Source: a virus
Length of the DNA: 64,000 bases
IMG/VR virus record: IMGVR_UViG_3300013104_000001
Span: 124,001 to 188,000 of that record
Strand: one strand, 5' to 3'
Shown here in pieces: positions 43,313-53,184 of the stretch; the stretch's first letter is position 1; every line of letters begins with the position of its first letter. Under the pieces are notes generated by a model. That model was not told the DNA's origin and did no database searches. It was given only the letters and a program-made list of their open reading frames with translations. Made by a program: the position numbers and the translations under genes.

Positions 43313-45868
43313 ATGACAAGTCCGTTAGTGGAACATGCGATTGAATACGCATGGGCCAACCCACAAGCGGATAGACAACACGTTCTACGTCTGGCAAGGG
43401 TGTCACGTGATGTCGGTGCTATGAACTACACCAGAGTCATGCGCATCGATATCCCCTTGCCAACACGAGAAGAAGTCTATCACGTTTTTCAGATCGGACA
43501 GAACCACCCTTGGGAGTGGAACTTTGGGACACGTTATGTCACCCCGATCCCGTATGAGACTTGGATACCATTAACTGAACTCAATGAGAAACAGTTGCTG
43601 GTCACCAACGCTTATATGGACAATGGTGTGCAGTTTCCTAATGCCGGCGTATTTGTACGCATGCGTTATGATCATAACATCATTGTGGCTGTAAAACAAT
43701 TTGCCAATATGACCGTGCCGCGTAACGTACAATGTTATCTGCGCGTGTACTCGAATGCACAATTCGAAGACGGTGATCTGTGGGGGCTTGCCATTGAGAA
43801 CTTCGGTGGCATGTGTGTTAACCCAACCCAAGTCCTTGAATGGCAGAACCGTTATCTCACATTAAAGAACAGCGGGAAAGGTTTAGCACAAGCATTCTTA
43901 AACGGTGTGCTGGTTGATGACTTTCCACCAGGTAGTTACCGGGCCCGCGATTGGATTGATGTTCGCTACGATGCATCAGTGCGTAAAGTCGTTGACTTCA
44001 AAGTGGAAGATTTACTTTCCTTTATGTCGACCAAAGACAAGAAGCGCAAATACATCGTTCACCCTCCGCGTGGCAGCGATGATTTTGATGTCATCTATCA
44101 TGATGACCTCGACTTCTGGTTAATTGGCCCCGATGGTAAAGGTGTGTACTTTCACCGTAACCAGCCAGATGCAGTACGTCAGTTAACTCATCGTGATTAC
44201 AGCGTGGCAGTCGCTTACGTTGCTAACGCCGTGATTAACTTCCCAGCCTGGTTGAACGTTGATCAACTGACCTTGCGGGTAGTGATGCGTCGTGGTGGCC
44301 GTGAGAACACATTGGTTCATGAGGCACATCGTCTGAAAGAGATGTATAAGCTTCCTGACAATCTGATTCTGCAAGCCTTCCAGGGAATCGATTCTACGCT
44401 GCCTGAATGGTCTGCTGACGGATTAGAACAATCCTGGTACAATACGCTGCTTGGCACGCCGTATCCTTTCCTGGATACCCCTGTGGTGCGTGATGCGTAC
44501 GGTTATAATGCATTAACGAAAGTGATGGCAGATACACCGGTTCTTACAACCACGTCAGGTCTGGGACAGATTGCACCACTGGCACCTTCTCTTCGTGAGA
44601 ATGCAACGGTCTACGAATATGATGCGGATGGCAAATATCTGGGTTACCAATACTGGATTGCCGGTAGTCGTTATATTGCCCGTAGTCCTAATTGCGCGCT
44701 GATCGAACCTCGCAGTGGTCAGGTATCGAAAACCCTTGACTATGTCTTTGGTAATGCGATGGTCCCCTTGAAAAAGGAATATGGCTATCGCTTGTATCAG
44801 GCTAAGTGGGTTGAAGGTGTGGTTGATGAAACCACCTGGATCGATGTGACCAACGACAGCAGTGTTGCAAAGGTTGATAACGGCGTAGTCTCCTGGTTAC
44901 ACAACCCAGTACGACGTGTGGGCTTGGTGTTGTTTAACAGCAAGTTCTTAGGGTATGACTTCACGCTGAACTACGCGGACAAGTCTCTGACGTTTGCAAT
45001 TACCCATACCTGGAGCTCAGGTGGATTGCTCTCGCCGTTCCCGTTAGGCCAGATTGAAGTTATCATGAATGATTACTCGCTCATCCCAGGGCTTGATTAC
45101 TTCATGGACTTCCCTCGGATTGTTGTGGTGAATAAAGACTACATCAACCAAGGCGGTGCACAACGTTTCACTGTGCGCTGTACTGGCTTTGCGCAATCTG
45201 ACATGTCACTGCAACCTGTCAACGATGCTGGCTGGCTGATCTTTAATCAGATCTCTGCCAACGATGTGTACAACTTACGTGATGATCGTACAGTGCGGTG
45301 TATCCTGCGCGGTAAGGTTGTTCGTAAAGAAGATCTGGTCTTCACTGAAGATCTGATGGCGCGTACACTGACAGCGTCTAGCAACGGCGACCCGTATCAC
45401 ATCACAAACGTCATGGCTTCAGTGCGTGAAGTCAATGATTACGACAGCTATCCGCTGCGTGATGCTTCCATTGATTTGGACAAGCGTCTATCAGCATATC
45501 TGACTGCACATCGCCCGCAACCTGATTTAGGTAGCCCTGCGGTGATTGATGACAAGTACACCTTGTACTCACCTTTCCTGTGTAAGATCATCAACGACAT
45601 TCGTTTGAAAGTCTTGGTCGTCGGAACAGGTTGGCAGTCTGATCAGAATCTGGATAAAATAGTCACCCCGTATAAATGGTGGTTGAATTACGATCCCTCT
45701 ATCAAAGACGATATGGATTGGACTTATGTGCAAGTACATCCGCACAATGAGGAAACCGCTATCCAGGTGACTGCTGTCGAATACGCATTCCTGAACCGTA
45801 TCATTGCTCTTTACCTGAGTAACCGCGTTCAATTGTCTGGGCATCTCACGATCAAGCAGGATACCTAA
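43313..45868 (+). CDS. Large structural protein, 851 residues
   Basis: ATG at 43313 (MTSPLVEHAIEYAW) has AGCGGGGTGTGT upstream. The product is beta-rich, with repeated Tyr/Asp/Asn-rich strands and many Trp residues. Examples are YEYDADGKYLGYQYWIAG, a segment reminiscent of baseplate or fibre proteins, and LNYADKSLTFAITHTW. There is no membrane segment or catalytic motif. It follows the 42339 gene by 12 bases. Baseplate or tail-associated function is inferred from size, composition and synteny. Confidence 0.8.
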   Translation: MTSPLVEHAIEYAWANPQADRQHVLRLARVSRDVGAMNYTRVMRIDIPLPTREEVYHVFQIGQNHPWEWNFGTRYVTPIPYETWIPLTELNEKQLLVTNAYMDNGVQFPNAGVFVRMRYDHNIIVAVKQFANMTVPRNVQCYLRVYSNAQFEDGDLWGLAIENFGGMCVNPTQVLEWQNRYLTLKNSGKGLAQAFLNGVLVDDFPPGSYRARDWIDVRYDASVRKVVDFKVEDLLSFMSTKDKKRKYIVHPPRGSDDFDVIYHDDLDFWLIGPDGKGVYFHRNQPDAVRQLTHRDYSVAVAYVANAVINFPAWLNVDQLTLRVVMRRGGRENTLVHEAHRLKEMYKLPDNLILQAFQGIDSTLPEWSADGLEQSWYNTLLGTPYPFLDTPVVRDAYGYNALTKVMADTPVLTTTSGLGQIAPLAPSLRENATVYEYDADGKYLGYQYWIAGSRYIARSPNCALIEPRSGQVSKTLDYVFGNAMVPLKKEYGYRLYQAKWVEGVVDETTWIDVTNDSSVAKVDNGVVSWLHNPVRRVGLVLFNSKFLGYDFTLNYADKSLTFAITHTWSSGGLLSPFPLGQIEVIMNDYSLIPGLDYFMDFPRIVVVNKDYINQGGAQRFTVRCTGFAQSDMSLQPVNDAGWLIFNQISANDVYNLRDDRTVRCILRGKVVRKEDLVFTEDLMARTLTASSNGDPYHITNVMASVREVNDYDSYPLRDASIDLDKRLSAYLTAHRPQPDLGSPAVIDDKYTLYSPFLCKIINDIRLKVLVVGTGWQSDQNLDKIVTPYKWWLNYDPSIKDDMDWTYVQVHPHNEETAIQVTAVEYAFLNRIIALYLSNRVQLSGHLTIKQDT

Positions 45869-45870
45869 TA

Positions 45871-47595
45871 ATGAGTGATCCTTTATCAAACCTTTTCGCC
45901 AGTAAGCAGACGGTTGCCGTGGTGGCCAAACCAACCATTCGTGACGAGAAAGATGAATGGCGCATTTGGAACCGCGAGGTCATTTACGTCCCTGGCGTTC
46001 CGGTAACGGAAAAGACCAACTACATCGTCCCCAAGTTCAATGATCTTGTTTGGGATAAGTCACAAGGTTGGTTCTATGTATCACATGTCGACCTGGAAGG
46101 GGACCTGACCTCTACGCTGGAAGCATGGCAGCCGGCTATGACTGAAGGCGGTGATCAGGATGATCTGGTTGTGCTGGGTAACATCTCCCGTCTGACCAGC
46201 GAGTTCATTATCTGTGCAATCGACTATTCACAGATGCCACCGACTATGATCGTTGACGATCGTATCCAGATCAATGGTTCCATGGCGAAATATGCCAAGG
46301 TGTTCCTGGGTGTGGATATCGGTACAGCCGGTCAGGTCGTAAGCTGTGTGTTTGATAGTTCAGGTAACGTAGTCAGTGAGAACATTCCGCTCGAACTGAT
46401 TGCACTGCCAGGTCTGTTAAACAAAACCATTCGTCGTCCTATGGTCTGTAATGTGAGCGGTCACTTGGATGATGGCGAGATCGTGTCACTGGTTGTTTAC
46501 GATGACAAGGGTGGTTGGATTCCGCCGGTGTACCGCATGACCGTACAGAACTCTGCCTTTGTTCGTCAAGCTGAGTCTGGTCAGAAGTACATCAAAGGCA
46601 TTCAGTTGCTTTCGCCATTTACTTCAAGCAGCGATCCATTGCTGTTAGAAATCCCGGTGAACGTCAACAGCCTGGCATCGATCGAATTGCGTGGTCGGGT
46701 ATGGTACAGTGATAACTCTTATAAAGACGTTACCATTGATGGCACGAAGATGGTACTGAACGGTGCGAAGGAATATATCCCAACCATCGTCGGTCAACGT
46801 GCTAATGTCACCCTGACCTATTTCTTGTCTTCTGATGAGAAAGCAATCGATGCGAATGGCGGTGAACTTACCCATAAAGACGAAACCTACGACATCACCA
46901 CGGTCGAAGCGATCGGTGCTTATTCACCGAAGCTGTATGGTTATCCGCTCTGGGATGTGAGCCTTGGTGCGTTTACCAAAATGTCATGGTGGCTTTATAA
47001 CCTCGATCGTCAGATCGCGTATGAAGTTACTGATAAAGTTGACATGGCGGTGAACTCCCCTGCATTCGACCCAGCGTTGTTTGGTACTGTCCAGCATCTG
47101 AAAGCCGCAGTGACTTTATCGCAGGTTGATAGTCGCTTTAAAGCTTATCGTCATGTGCAGGCCATCGATGTCACGCTGTATCAACCGGCAACGTTAAATG
47201 GCACAGCATGGACAGTTGGTTTTGACCCAGGTCAGAATCCTGTTTACGGTCCAGGGCTGAAATGTACCATCAAGTCCATGGCTGCAAATGCGCGTACCCT
47301 GCGTGTTGATTCTGGTCTGGCGACATACGCTGATTGGTTAGAGCAACTGTATTACAACATTCGTCCGCTGCGTGCGGTTAACTCAGAAACGAAAGCGCCT
47401 GAGCCAACCCACTTCATTCTCTACATTGACAGTACGCACGAATACCGTTTCCCGATTGCCAATTGGAACCAAGACCTCACAGTTGATATTAACGTGAGCA
47501 ATGGCCAGTCGGTCTGGGTGAAATGGATTAAAGCAGATGCAGGTAATACTGAACTGCAGCTGGGTGTATCTTCACTGGTAGCGAAAACAGCTTAA
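45871..47595 (+). CDS. Structural protein with beta-sandwich character, 574 residues
   Basis: The ATG follows the previous stop by two bases, with GCAGGATACC as the ribosome-binding region. The product is dominated by beta strands of Ig-like spacing (VVLGNISRLTSEFIICAID, VFLGVDIGTAGQVVSCVFD, LRGRVWYSDNSYKDVTID). It ends in a compact C-terminal domain (ELQLGVSSLVAK). No enzymatic motif is seen. It is probably a baseplate or neck protein in the same transcript as its neighbours, though surface display is also possible. Confidence 0.8.
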   Translation: MSDPLSNLFASKQTVAVVAKPTIRDEKDEWRIWNREVIYVPGVPVTEKTNYIVPKFNDLVWDKSQGWFYVSHVDLEGDLTSTLEAWQPAMTEGGDQDDLVVLGNISRLTSEFIICAIDYSQMPPTMIVDDRIQINGSMAKYAKVFLGVDIGTAGQVVSCVFDSSGNVVSENIPLELIALPGLLNKTIRRPMVCNVSGHLDDGEIVSLVVYDDKGGWIPPVYRMTVQNSAFVRQAESGQKYIKGIQLLSPFTSSSDPLLLEIPVNVNSLASIELRGRVWYSDNSYKDVTIDGTKMVLNGAKEYIPTIVGQRANVTLTYFLSSDEKAIDANGGELTHKDETYDITTVEAIGAYSPKLYGYPLWDVSLGAFTKMSWWLYNLDRQIAYEVTDKVDMAVNSPAFDPALFGTVQHLKAAVTLSQVDSRFKAYRHVQAIDVTLYQPATLNGTAWTVGFDPGQNPVYGPGLKCTIKSMAANARTLRVDSGLATYADWLEQLYYNIRPLRAVNSETKAPEPTHFILYIDSTHEYRFPIANWNQDLTVDINVSNGQSVWVKWIKADAGNTELQLGVSSLVAKTA

Positions 47596-47603
47596 TCGTA
47601 ATA

Positions 47604-47646
47604 ACCTGGGTTGGTGGGGTGACCTGCTAACCCAGTTACTTTTATG
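47604..47646 (+). terminator. Weak terminator before terminase
   Basis: A 7-bp stem, CTGGGTT / AACCCAG (47606-47635), is followed by TTACTTTTATGC, the flank shared with other terminators. It may reduce but not stop read-through into the terminase gene 14 bases on. Confidence 0.6.
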
Positions 47647-47659
47647 CGGAACAAAAAAT

Positions 47660-49855
47660 ATGATCCTTTATTCAAACGACTGGATTAAATACCAAACGCA
47701 ACCACACGTGCATTACGAGACACCGAATAAGTCTTTTACTGAAATGGCCGCGAAGTATTACGGTATGAATGTGAAGAACTGTTTATTCCATCTCTCGTTA
47801 TTCAACCGTTCGTTGATTGGTGTCGATCCCCATTCTCCCAATTTGACTACTGAGCAGAAGACAGCAATTGCGGCAGAGTGTGCGATTAACTTTTGGTATT
47901 TTATTCGTGAGGTCATCCGCATTCCTGTAAAAGGTGTGGAAGGTGGTATCTCGTATATCGCTAACCGCGGAAACCTGGCGCTATCATGGCTCTACCTTTG
48001 CCACATCGATACCTTTCTGATACAACCACGTCAGACCGGTAAGTCGGTATCTACTGACTGTTTGATGTTGTGGCTCATTTACTTTGGTTCATCGAATAAC
48101 TCCTATTCACTGATTACCAAGGGTGACCTTCGTGCGGAGAACATTAAGCGTATCAAAGGGATGCGTGATATGTTACCGGGCTATCTTGTTCACCGTGATA
48201 AGAAAGACCCAGACAACTCCGAGTGGATCGGTTATCTGAACCTGAAGAACGTTTATAAAGCAGCGATCGCTCAGGGTAACGAAACCGCAGCAAACAACTT
48301 AGGTCGTGGTATTACCACGGCAACCATCCACATCGATGAAGGCCCGTTCCTTTCATTCATTGACGTCACGGTTCCGGCAGCACTGAACGCCACAACCAAC
48401 GCCCGTCGATATGCTGAGATGAACGGCACACCTCACGGCAACATCTTTACAACAACGGCTGGACGACGAGATTCACGTGAAGGTAAATACTTCTACGGCA
48501 TCTTGCAGAAAGCGGCTGTGTGGTCAGAGATCTATTTGGATTGCGTTGACTTCAAAGAACTCTCTGAACTTATCATGAACAACAGCGGTTCGGCGGCACC
48601 GGCTGTCAACATTACCATGTCACATCGTCAGCTAGGGTATACTGATGAATGGCTGCGTAAAGTTATCGCACAGAACCAGAACACCAAAGATTCAGCGGAA
48701 CGTGACTATTTAAACCGTTGGACCTCTGGTAACTTGACATCACCTCTTTCCATCGCACTGAACGAAAAGGTCACATCGTCAATGCGTGAAGTCGTCTGGG
48801 AAGAAGTCACCAAACAGAAATATATCATTCGCTGGTATATCTCAAAACGTGACATTGAAGAGAACCGAGGCAAGACCCATTATGTGATTGGGATGGATAC
48901 CTCGGATGCAACCACCACCGGGGATGGTATCACAGTTGTTATTCGTGATATCCGAGACATGGGTGTGGTCGGTGTCATGAACTTCCGTAACACTAACTTA
49001 GTACCTGTCTCCCAGATGGTTGCTGAGCTTTTGATTACTCACACTAACTCAACTCTGGTTATCGAACGTAACCGTGCTCAGAACTTAATCGATCACTTAT
49101 TGATTGAACTTCCTAAGCGTGGTATCGATCCATTCAAACGCATCTACAATACTCTGACAAACGATCAGACCGTTCGTCGTACAGAGTACCAGGAGATGGC
49201 GTCAACACCACTGGGCCAACGTACGCAGGAGTTCTATGACTCCAAACGTACTTGCTTTGGTTTCTGGACAGGTGCTCAAACTCGTTCGTTACTGTACGGT
49301 ACTGTGTTACAAGAATCGGCTAAGCAAACAGGCTGGCTTGTTCGTGATGCGGAACTGATTAGTCAGATTACTGGACTGGTTGCTAAGAACTCGCGTGTAG
49401 ACCACAAATCAAACTCACACGATGACTTGGTTGTTGCCTGGCTGCTCACGTATTGGTTTATCACCGATGCACGTCACCACGATTGCTACGGTATTAACGT
49501 TGGACAGGTAATGTCCGTCAAAGAGCGTACTCAAGTCTTCTCCGTGCAAGAAGAGGCATGGATCGAACAGCAAGAGCGCTATCGTGCCGAGTTGAGCGAC
49601 ATTATGGATCAACTCAAATCAACCACGAACCCAATGCTCCTCACCCGCCTTGAGAAGAAACTGGTGTTTGTGAAATCGAAGATTGTAGCAACGGATGAAG
49701 CTGCAGTCACTGTAGACCAACTATTACAAGAGGCGAAAGAGGCGAGATCATTGCGTGCACGAACTGATCGTGTTAACAGTTCTCCACTCCGTCGCCAAAT
49801 GGGCTACAAGCCACCTAGCGCACGACGTACGTTTGCTGGGGCCGGTTTCTTCTAA
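47660..49855 (+). CDS. terL: Terminase large subunit
   Basis: The 731-residue product has both halves of the packaging motor. The ATPase has Walker A at residues 122-130 (QPRQTGKSV; K128) and Walker B at 223-227 (IHIDE; D226, E227). The RNase H-like nuclease has D413 in VIGMDTSDATT, E469 in LVIERN and D588-D589 in SHDDLVVAW. Terminase docks on the portal, cuts concatemers and pumps DNA into proheads. The Q-to-K-type change in the first motif is within normal variation. The last ~110 residues are a Lys/Glu coil and a basic tail (RRQMGYKPPSARR). In this window it follows three structural genes, and the tail sheath/tube pair lies beyond them. Confidence 0.95.
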   Translation: MILYSNDWIKYQTQPHVHYETPNKSFTEMAAKYYGMNVKNCLFHLSLFNRSLIGVDPHSPNLTTEQKTAIAAECAINFWYFIREVIRIPVKGVEGGISYIANRGNLALSWLYLCHIDTFLIQPRQTGKSVSTDCLMLWLIYFGSSNNSYSLITKGDLRAENIKRIKGMRDMLPGYLVHRDKKDPDNSEWIGYLNLKNVYKAAIAQGNETAANNLGRGITTATIHIDEGPFLSFIDVTVPAALNATTNARRYAEMNGTPHGNIFTTTAGRRDSREGKYFYGILQKAAVWSEIYLDCVDFKELSELIMNNSGSAAPAVNITMSHRQLGYTDEWLRKVIAQNQNTKDSAERDYLNRWTSGNLTSPLSIALNEKVTSSMREVVWEEVTKQKYIIRWYISKRDIEENRGKTHYVIGMDTSDATTTGDGITVVIRDIRDMGVVGVMNFRNTNLVPVSQMVAELLITHTNSTLVIERNRAQNLIDHLLIELPKRGIDPFKRIYNTLTNDQTVRRTEYQEMASTPLGQRTQEFYDSKRTCFGFWTGAQTRSLLYGTVLQESAKQTGWLVRDAELISQITGLVAKNSRVDHKSNSHDDLVVAWLLTYWFITDARHHDCYGINVGQVMSVKERTQVFSVQEEAWIEQQERYRAELSDIMDQLKSTTNPMLLTRLEKKLVFVKSKIVATDEAAVTVDQLLQEAKEARSLRARTDRVNSSPLRRQMGYKPPSARRTFAGAGFF

Positions 49856-49927
49856 GCCCGCTTGTACATTGTGACATAAGTCACCAGATATATAAGGGCT
49901 ATGTCACAATTCAATTGCGAGGTACCT

Positions 49928-50224
49928 ATGGTGGACCCGAAAGACTTAAATGTACTGGTAGGGTTGATCAGGCAACTGGAACTCTCGCCGTTGCCTTACA
50001 ATCCCACCCATGTTCTGCAAGAAGGGATGGCTGAACTGAGCGATCGCATCATCGCCAAGATCCGTCGTCATGTCACTGATCAATACGGCTACACCAATCT
50101 ACAGTTTGTGCAAGCGATGCAAACCAGCGGATTCAGTGTATTGCCATTACGACAAGATCTGGTTTCTTGTCATCTGTACGGTTTACCTACCACTAAAGGG
50201 ATGGTCCAAATCCGTCCTCATTAA
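49928..50224 (+). CDS. Small hypothetical protein, 98 residues
   Basis: ATG at 49928 is chosen for GAGG five bases upstream. An in-frame ATG at 49901 has AAGGG only two bases away. The product (MVDPKDLNVLVGLIRQL) is helical at the start with a Pro-rich turn and a beta C-terminal half. It follows terminase after a short gap containing the repeat GTGACATAAGTCAC. No family is recognised. Confidence 0.7.
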   Translation: MVDPKDLNVLVGLIRQLELSPLPYNPTHVLQEGMAELSDRIIAKIRRHVTDQYGYTNLQFVQAMQTSGFSVLPLRQDLVSCHLYGLPTTKGMVQIRPH

Positions 50225-50242
50225 GGGTAGTTAAAATTTGAA

Positions 50243-50283
50243 CAGCATAAGGAGAGGAGCGTAATGCTCCTCTCCTCTATGCC
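50243..50283. terminator. Bidirectional terminator hairpin
   Basis: A 10-bp stem, GGAGAGGAGC / GCTCCTCTCC (50251-50275), is extended by GCATA/TATGC and followed by a smaller inverted repeat, CCGAT/ATCGG. It lies between convergent genes. Confidence 0.88.
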
Positions 50284-50299
50284 GATCTAATCGGATTTA

Positions 50300-50716
50300 T
50301 TACGCGTCAGGGTTCTGCGGTTGCAGCTCGACGTCTGGCGTTGTTACCGGTTTGTCGATCACAACAGAACCGTCAGTTGGCGGCGCTTCTGGATCGGCTT
50401 TACCAAAGTTTGGATCAACCGGCTCCGGTTCTTCCGGGCCCTTCTCCATGATCAGGGTCAGACCTTCGATGCCGTTAGACAGTCTGGTGATCAAACCGTC
50501 AATGCCTTCGATGCCTGAACCGATTTTGAAGTAATCAGGGTATTTGGCGGCCAGACCTGACTCAATCAGATTACCAGCTGGGTAGTCCATTGATTCTAAG
50601 CCTGAGTTAACATAGCCAGCTTTGTAAGCTTGCAGTCTGTTAAGGTCGGCCGTAAGCTCTTCAATACCTGCGGCGATATCGATGGGCTGACCAGACTTGG
50701 TAGTAAGGATAGTCAT
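50300..50716 (-). CDS. Inner-head-type protein, short paralogue with three G-x-E motifs
   Basis: The 138-residue product aligns with the first ~75 residues of the 50784 protein. G-[LIV]-E motifs occur at residues 17-19, 39-41 and 68-70, with identical spacing (22, then 29) in both proteins. S/A/G-x-E is the cleavage preference known for phiKZ-type prohead proteases, so these could be propeptide cuts. The C-terminal ~50 residues are acidic, Pro-rich and probably disordered (KGPEEPEPVDPNFG...). The likely role is an internal or scaffold-like head protein. It is a partial duplication of its neighbour that keeps only the motif-bearing region. Confidence 0.75.
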   Translation of the reverse strand: MTILTTKSGQPIDIAAGIEELTADLNRLQAYKAGYVNSGLESMDYPAGNLIESGLAAKYPDYFKIGSGIEGIDGLITRLSNGIEGLTLIMEKGPEEPEPVDPNFGKADPEAPPTDGSVVIDKPVTTPDVELQPQNPDA

Positions 50717-50783
50717 GTTTTCTAAACCTCTTCAGTTATAAAAAGGACAGGCCAAAGCCCACCACATATATATTTAGCAGTTT

Positions 50784-51746
50784 TTACTTAATAGATGCTA
50801 AGATAGCCTGCTCTACACCTTTGGCAACATCGAGCAGTATCTTCGCTGCGGCTTCTGCAATTTCTGTAACCTGCCAGGTCAAGAACTCCCAGAACGCGCG
50901 GTGATACAGTGCGTCAGCTAACCCTTTGGTCGCAATGTCTTCAAAATCAAAATCACCGAGACCATAATTAATACGTGCAGTTTCAGCAATCTCTTCAAGC
51001 TCACTTGCTGAGTCAAAAAGACTTAGAATCAGCGCGCCTGCTTTAGGAAGGTTTTCTTTACTGATTGCAAAGATACGATCGTTATCGTCTTGCAGTTTAT
51101 ATTCGGGCAACTTACCGTTAATCGCCTTACTTGGTAATTCAGGGGCTGCTTTGATCAGTTCGCCGGTTACGCTATCGGCATCTTCTTCTGATGCGTTCTT
51201 AGCTTTCTTACCAAACGGTTCGACTTTCTTCCAGTAGTCCTTCGTTTGCTTCTCGCTGTCGACCACGGCCGAGTGATAGAACTTAACCAGATCGCCGACT
51301 TTCTTAACGATCTCATCAAAGTCTTTAACACCGCCAATCAACTTAACAACCGCAGCAACTGAAACACTGCCTTTTGCACTGGTCTGTGCTTCAGCCCATG
51401 CTGAGTTTGCATAGGTCTTCTTCACCTCTGCAAGAATCGGCGCCGTCTGTTTGGTGATGATTGGTTTAGCTTTCCCACGCGCAAGCTTCTTGATTCCGGC
51501 AATACCTTTTTTCAAAGTATCGATCAGAGAGCCTATGCCTTCAAGACCAGAGTCGATCTTAAAGTGATTGCTGTATTTGGATGCCAGGCCAAATGCAACC
51601 AACGATCCTGTCGGGTCATCCAGTGATTCGACACCAACACTTAAGCGTCCCTGATAGAATTTCTCTAACATGGCCAGATCACGCTCAATACTCTCAAGGC
51701 CCGCATGCAGACCATACGTGCTAATAAACGCCTCAGTAATAATCAT
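50784..51746 (-). CDS. Inner-head-type protein, long paralogue
   Basis: The 320-residue product begins MIITEAFISTYGLHAGLE. It has G16-L-E18, G38-V-E40 and G67-L-E69 at the same spacing as the 50300 protein, then a basic stretch (KKLARGKAKPIITKQ), a helical body and an Ala-rich C-terminal helix (EIAEAAAKILLDVAKGVEQAIL). Known phiKZ-class inner-body proteins are cut by the prohead protease and ejected with DNA. The pattern here fits that class. AAGAGATAACC precedes the ATG. It is 9 bases downstream of the 51756 gene on the same strand. Confidence 0.78.
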   Translation of the reverse strand: MIITEAFISTYGLHAGLESIERDLAMLEKFYQGRLSVGVESLDDPTGSLVAFGLASKYSNHFKIDSGLEGIGSLIDTLKKGIAGIKKLARGKAKPIITKQTAPILAEVKKTYANSAWAEAQTSAKGSVSVAAVVKLIGGVKDFDEIVKKVGDLVKFYHSAVVDSEKQTKDYWKKVEPFGKKAKNASEEDADSVTGELIKAAPELPSKAINGKLPEYKLQDDNDRIFAISKENLPKAGALILSLFDSASELEEIAETARINYGLGDFDFEDIATKGLADALYHRAFWEFLTWQVTEIAEAAAKILLDVAKGVEQAILASIK

Positions 51747-51755
51747 GGTTATCTC

Positions 51756-53108
51756 TTACGAAGTATAATGTTGCATGGACAGCGCACGGATAATAACGTA
51801 AAGGAATACACCCACACGGACCGTTGCTACCGTAGCAGGGGCTTTGATACCCGTTGCCATTTTGACGATCTCATCACCGGCTTCACGCATCTTCAATACA
51901 GAGGCGTTAGAGGTACGGCTTGAGCGATATGCCCCACGCATCTTAGACACCACATCCGGGAAGTCATTCAGACGCAGGTTCTTCTGACTGATGTATTCAA
52001 AGAGATGCTGAATGGTTTCTTCAAGCAGATCATCGATCACACCGGACTTATCGTAACGGTAGTTCTGCGAGATGAACTTGAGTGCATCGATCAATGGCTT
52101 TTCAGGAATGGTGTTGTTGGAACGAACGACCATGTCAACGAGCTCTGGTCTGAACCAATCCGATTCAACCCCGACGATATTCTTGACATAGCGCACATAT
52201 TTAGTGACAGTCTTTTCGACATCACGGATATGTTTAACACCATCCAACTCAACCGTGTTCTTCCCTTCAACAACCATCGCTTCTTTTAACTTCACAGTAT
52301 GGAAGACGTTGTTGATTGAGTTGATCACATCACGCAAACGGTCCTGTACATCCCCGACCATATAAACGATGGCTTTGTCATCAACCATTCGCACATAGGT
52401 CTCGTAGTGAATACCGGTGCCTTTGGTAATGATCGATTTAGCACGCGCATCGATCAGTGCACCCCACGAACCGTATACCTTCAAGTCAAACTTCTTAGAG
52501 AGTTGCTTGTAGGTTTCCATTGCCACTGACTTGTTGGCAGGATAAGGGTAATCGTGGTTGAGAATCGACGACAGGTTTTTGTAGTGGAAGATACGCACCA
52601 CATTCATCTTCGACTCTTCGATCTCAGCCGGCGTTAACCCCACTGACTCGTTATGAAAAAGATGAAGGAGGTAAGGCATACATTGGTTAAAGGTATTACC
52701 GGTTACATGGAACTTCGGATTAATAAACTGGGTGCCATGCAGATCATAAGTCAGATCAACCTCATCGCAGTCCATAATGGTATCGAACCATTCATTACTG
52801 TCGGTGACGGTAAACTTGATCGGATAGACACCAATCAGGTTGGAACCAAAGAAGTCAATGTGATCCTGGTTCTTAGTGCGGAACCGACTGGCGTATTTTG
52901 CAATCGCTAATGCGGTAGCTTTATCAGCAACCAGGTTCGGACAGTTCTTCTTAAAGGCATCTTTGATCGACATGCCATTGCCCGGTCCAAAGCCCATGGC
53001 TTCCAGACCAGCAGAGACTTTAAGGTAACCCAGACTGTAATCAATCGGGTCACGGGTAGGATCAGGACTCTTGAGCGGGAAGAATCCAGTAAGGGCGCTG
53101 GCTAACAT
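51756..53108 (-). CDS. Inner-head-type protein, 450 residues
   Basis: The product begins MLASALTGFFPLKSPDPTRD and has one protease-type motif, G34-L-E36 before AMGFGPGNG. The body is helical with few Cys residues (FKKNCPNLVADKA, MDCDEVDLTYDL) and no recognised catalytic residues. It ends with a hydrophobic helix (TVRVGVFLYVIIRALSM) that may insert in a membrane. It leads the three-gene minus-strand unit. AAGGAACCACT precedes the ATG. Assignment to the inner-head class rests on the motif and the neighbouring paralogues. Confidence 0.75.
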   Translation of the reverse strand: MLASALTGFFPLKSPDPTRDPIDYSLGYLKVSAGLEAMGFGPGNGMSIKDAFKKNCPNLVADKATALAIAKYASRFRTKNQDHIDFFGSNLIGVYPIKFTVTDSNEWFDTIMDCDEVDLTYDLHGTQFINPKFHVTGNTFNQCMPYLLHLFHNESVGLTPAEIEESKMNVVRIFHYKNLSSILNHDYPYPANKSVAMETYKQLSKKFDLKVYGSWGALIDARAKSIITKGTGIHYETYVRMVDDKAIVYMVGDVQDRLRDVINSINNVFHTVKLKEAMVVEGKNTVELDGVKHIRDVEKTVTKYVRYVKNIVGVESDWFRPELVDMVVRSNNTIPEKPLIDALKFISQNYRYDKSGVIDDLLEETIQHLFEYISQKNLRLNDFPDVVSKMRGAYRSSRTSNASVLKMREAGDEIVKMATGIKAPATVATVRVGVFLYVIIRALSMQHYTS

Positions 53109-53139
53109 AGTGGTTCCTTAATGGAGATATTATCAAACC

Positions 53140-53160
53140 TATATTATCCATGTGTATTAG
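53140..53160 (+). promoter_or_regulatory. Early-type promoter, TATATTAT box
   Basis: TATATTAT (53140-53147) followed by CCATGTGTATTAG matches the box-plus-ATGTG arrangement at 35459 and 60203, including CCT immediately before. It lies 45 bases before the NUMOD1-like gene. Confidence 0.68.
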
Positions 53161-53184
53161 AACAATAAGCTAATAGGAGTGTCT

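Noticed and set aside
47604-47646. Programmed frameshift or readthrough between the 574-residue protein and terminase
   Set aside because: The frames are separated by stop, hairpin and a new ribosome-binding site. Nothing resembles a slippery sequence.
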